A stretch of 64,000 nucleotides of DNA. Source: Rubrivivax sp. (GTDB taxonomy: Bacteria; Pseudomonadota; Gammaproteobacteria; Burkholderiales; Burkholderiaceae_C). Shown here one piece after another: positions 63,787-64,000 of this stretch. Within the stretch, counting starts at the first letter, position 1; every line of letters begins with the position of its first letter. Both the position numbers and the translations under genes were made by a program. Location: the NCBI GenBank assembly GCA_004210455.1, contig SEFA01000020.1, forward strand, positions 1-64,000. Reading direction: 5' to 3'. Under the pieces are notes generated by a model, which was not told the DNA's origin, searched no databases, and saw only the letters and a program-made list of their open reading frames with translations.

Positions 63787-64000
63787 GTGAATACGATTTC
63801 GACAGTGGACGTTCGCGCGTTCATCGACGGGCGCGGGATGTCTTCGCGTCAATGGCTGACGCTGGCGCTGTGCTTCCTGGTGGTGGCGGCGGACGGCATG
63901 GACGTGGCGATCATGGGCTTCCTCGCGCCTTCGATCCTGCAGGAATGGGGCATCTCGAAGGCCGCCTTCGGCATGGTGATGAGCGCCGCGCCGATCGGAC
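63787..64000 (+). CDS. MFS transporter of the aromatic acid:H+ symporter type, 3' end outside the window
   Basis: 71 residues are visible from GTG 63787 (GGGAGA upstream). First helix WLTLALCFLVVAADGMDVAIMG carries the DGxD motif of AAHS transporters (PcaK, BenK, GalP), followed by FLAPSILQEWGISKAAFGMVMSA, the start of helix 2. By position it is the likely inner-membrane gallate importer. The cut at the window edge prevents further checks. Confidence 0.85.
   Translation, partial: MNTISTVDVRAFIDGRGMSSRQWLTLALCFLVVAADGMDVAIMGFLAPSILQEWGISKAAFGMVMSAAPIG

Overview
The window is GC-rich, densely packed, Gram-negative DNA. The mix of genes (Burkholderia-type porin, two-component propeller diguanylate cyclase, DmeF exporter, many hybrid sensor kinases, tannin/gallate catabolism, a flagellar L-ring gene) suggests a betaproteobacterium of the order Burkholderiales, possibly of the Roseateles/Mitsuaria/Rubrivivax type. 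That placement is inference; there is no rRNA or marker gene here to prove it. Both ends cut genes: a TonB-dependent receptor on the left and an aromatic-acid MFS transporter on the right.

Layout. 1-8.4 kb: TonB receptor, isochorismatase-like hydrolase, Crp/Fnr-type regulator, a four-gene minus-strand operon ending in an orphan flgH, small proteins, and a DmeF-type Co/Ni exporter with a hexanucleotide-encoded His-Gly run. 8.5-21.7 kb: signalling, with a CheB-CheR-PAS-kinase-receiver fusion, a GAF-GGDEF protein, a chemoreceptor and a periplasmic propeller-GGDEF protein, plus an orphan 2-oxoglutarate dehydrogenase E1-like protein and two related small proteins. 21.8-29.5 kb: an RNA-repair locus. 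rtcR is divergent from rsr (Ro60), followed by two tandem Y RNAs whose loops are circularly permuted tRNA mimics, then rtcB, a HEAT-repeat gene of unknown function and rtcA. A near-consensus sigma-54 promoter sits in front of rsr, as expected for RtcR control. 29.6-45.4 kb: redox and stress enzymes, a large hybrid kinase, a bacterial pentatricopeptide-repeat protein with an SMR-like C-terminus, outer membrane proteins and katG. 45.5-55.7 kb: an NYN nuclease-like gene, 1-Cys peroxiredoxin, three tandem paralogous exported proteins of unknown function, and two regulator/SDR pairs. 57.2-64 kb: a tannin/gallate catabolic cluster consisting of 4-oxalomesaconate hydratase, LysR regulator, tannase-family lipoprotein, gallate dioxygenase, porin and MFS transporter.

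How the parts work together. In the RNA-repair locus, RtcR would sense damaged RNA and drive Ro60, Y RNAs, the RtcB ligase and the RtcA cyclase as one unit, with the HEAT protein as an unexplained extra member. In the right-hand cluster the tannase would release gallate at the cell surface, porin and MFS carrier would import it, and the dioxygenase and hydratase would open and hydrate the ring product. The strongest candidates for new biology are the paired permuted-tRNA Y RNAs, the HEAT protein between rtcB and rtcA, and the PPR-SMR-like protein.
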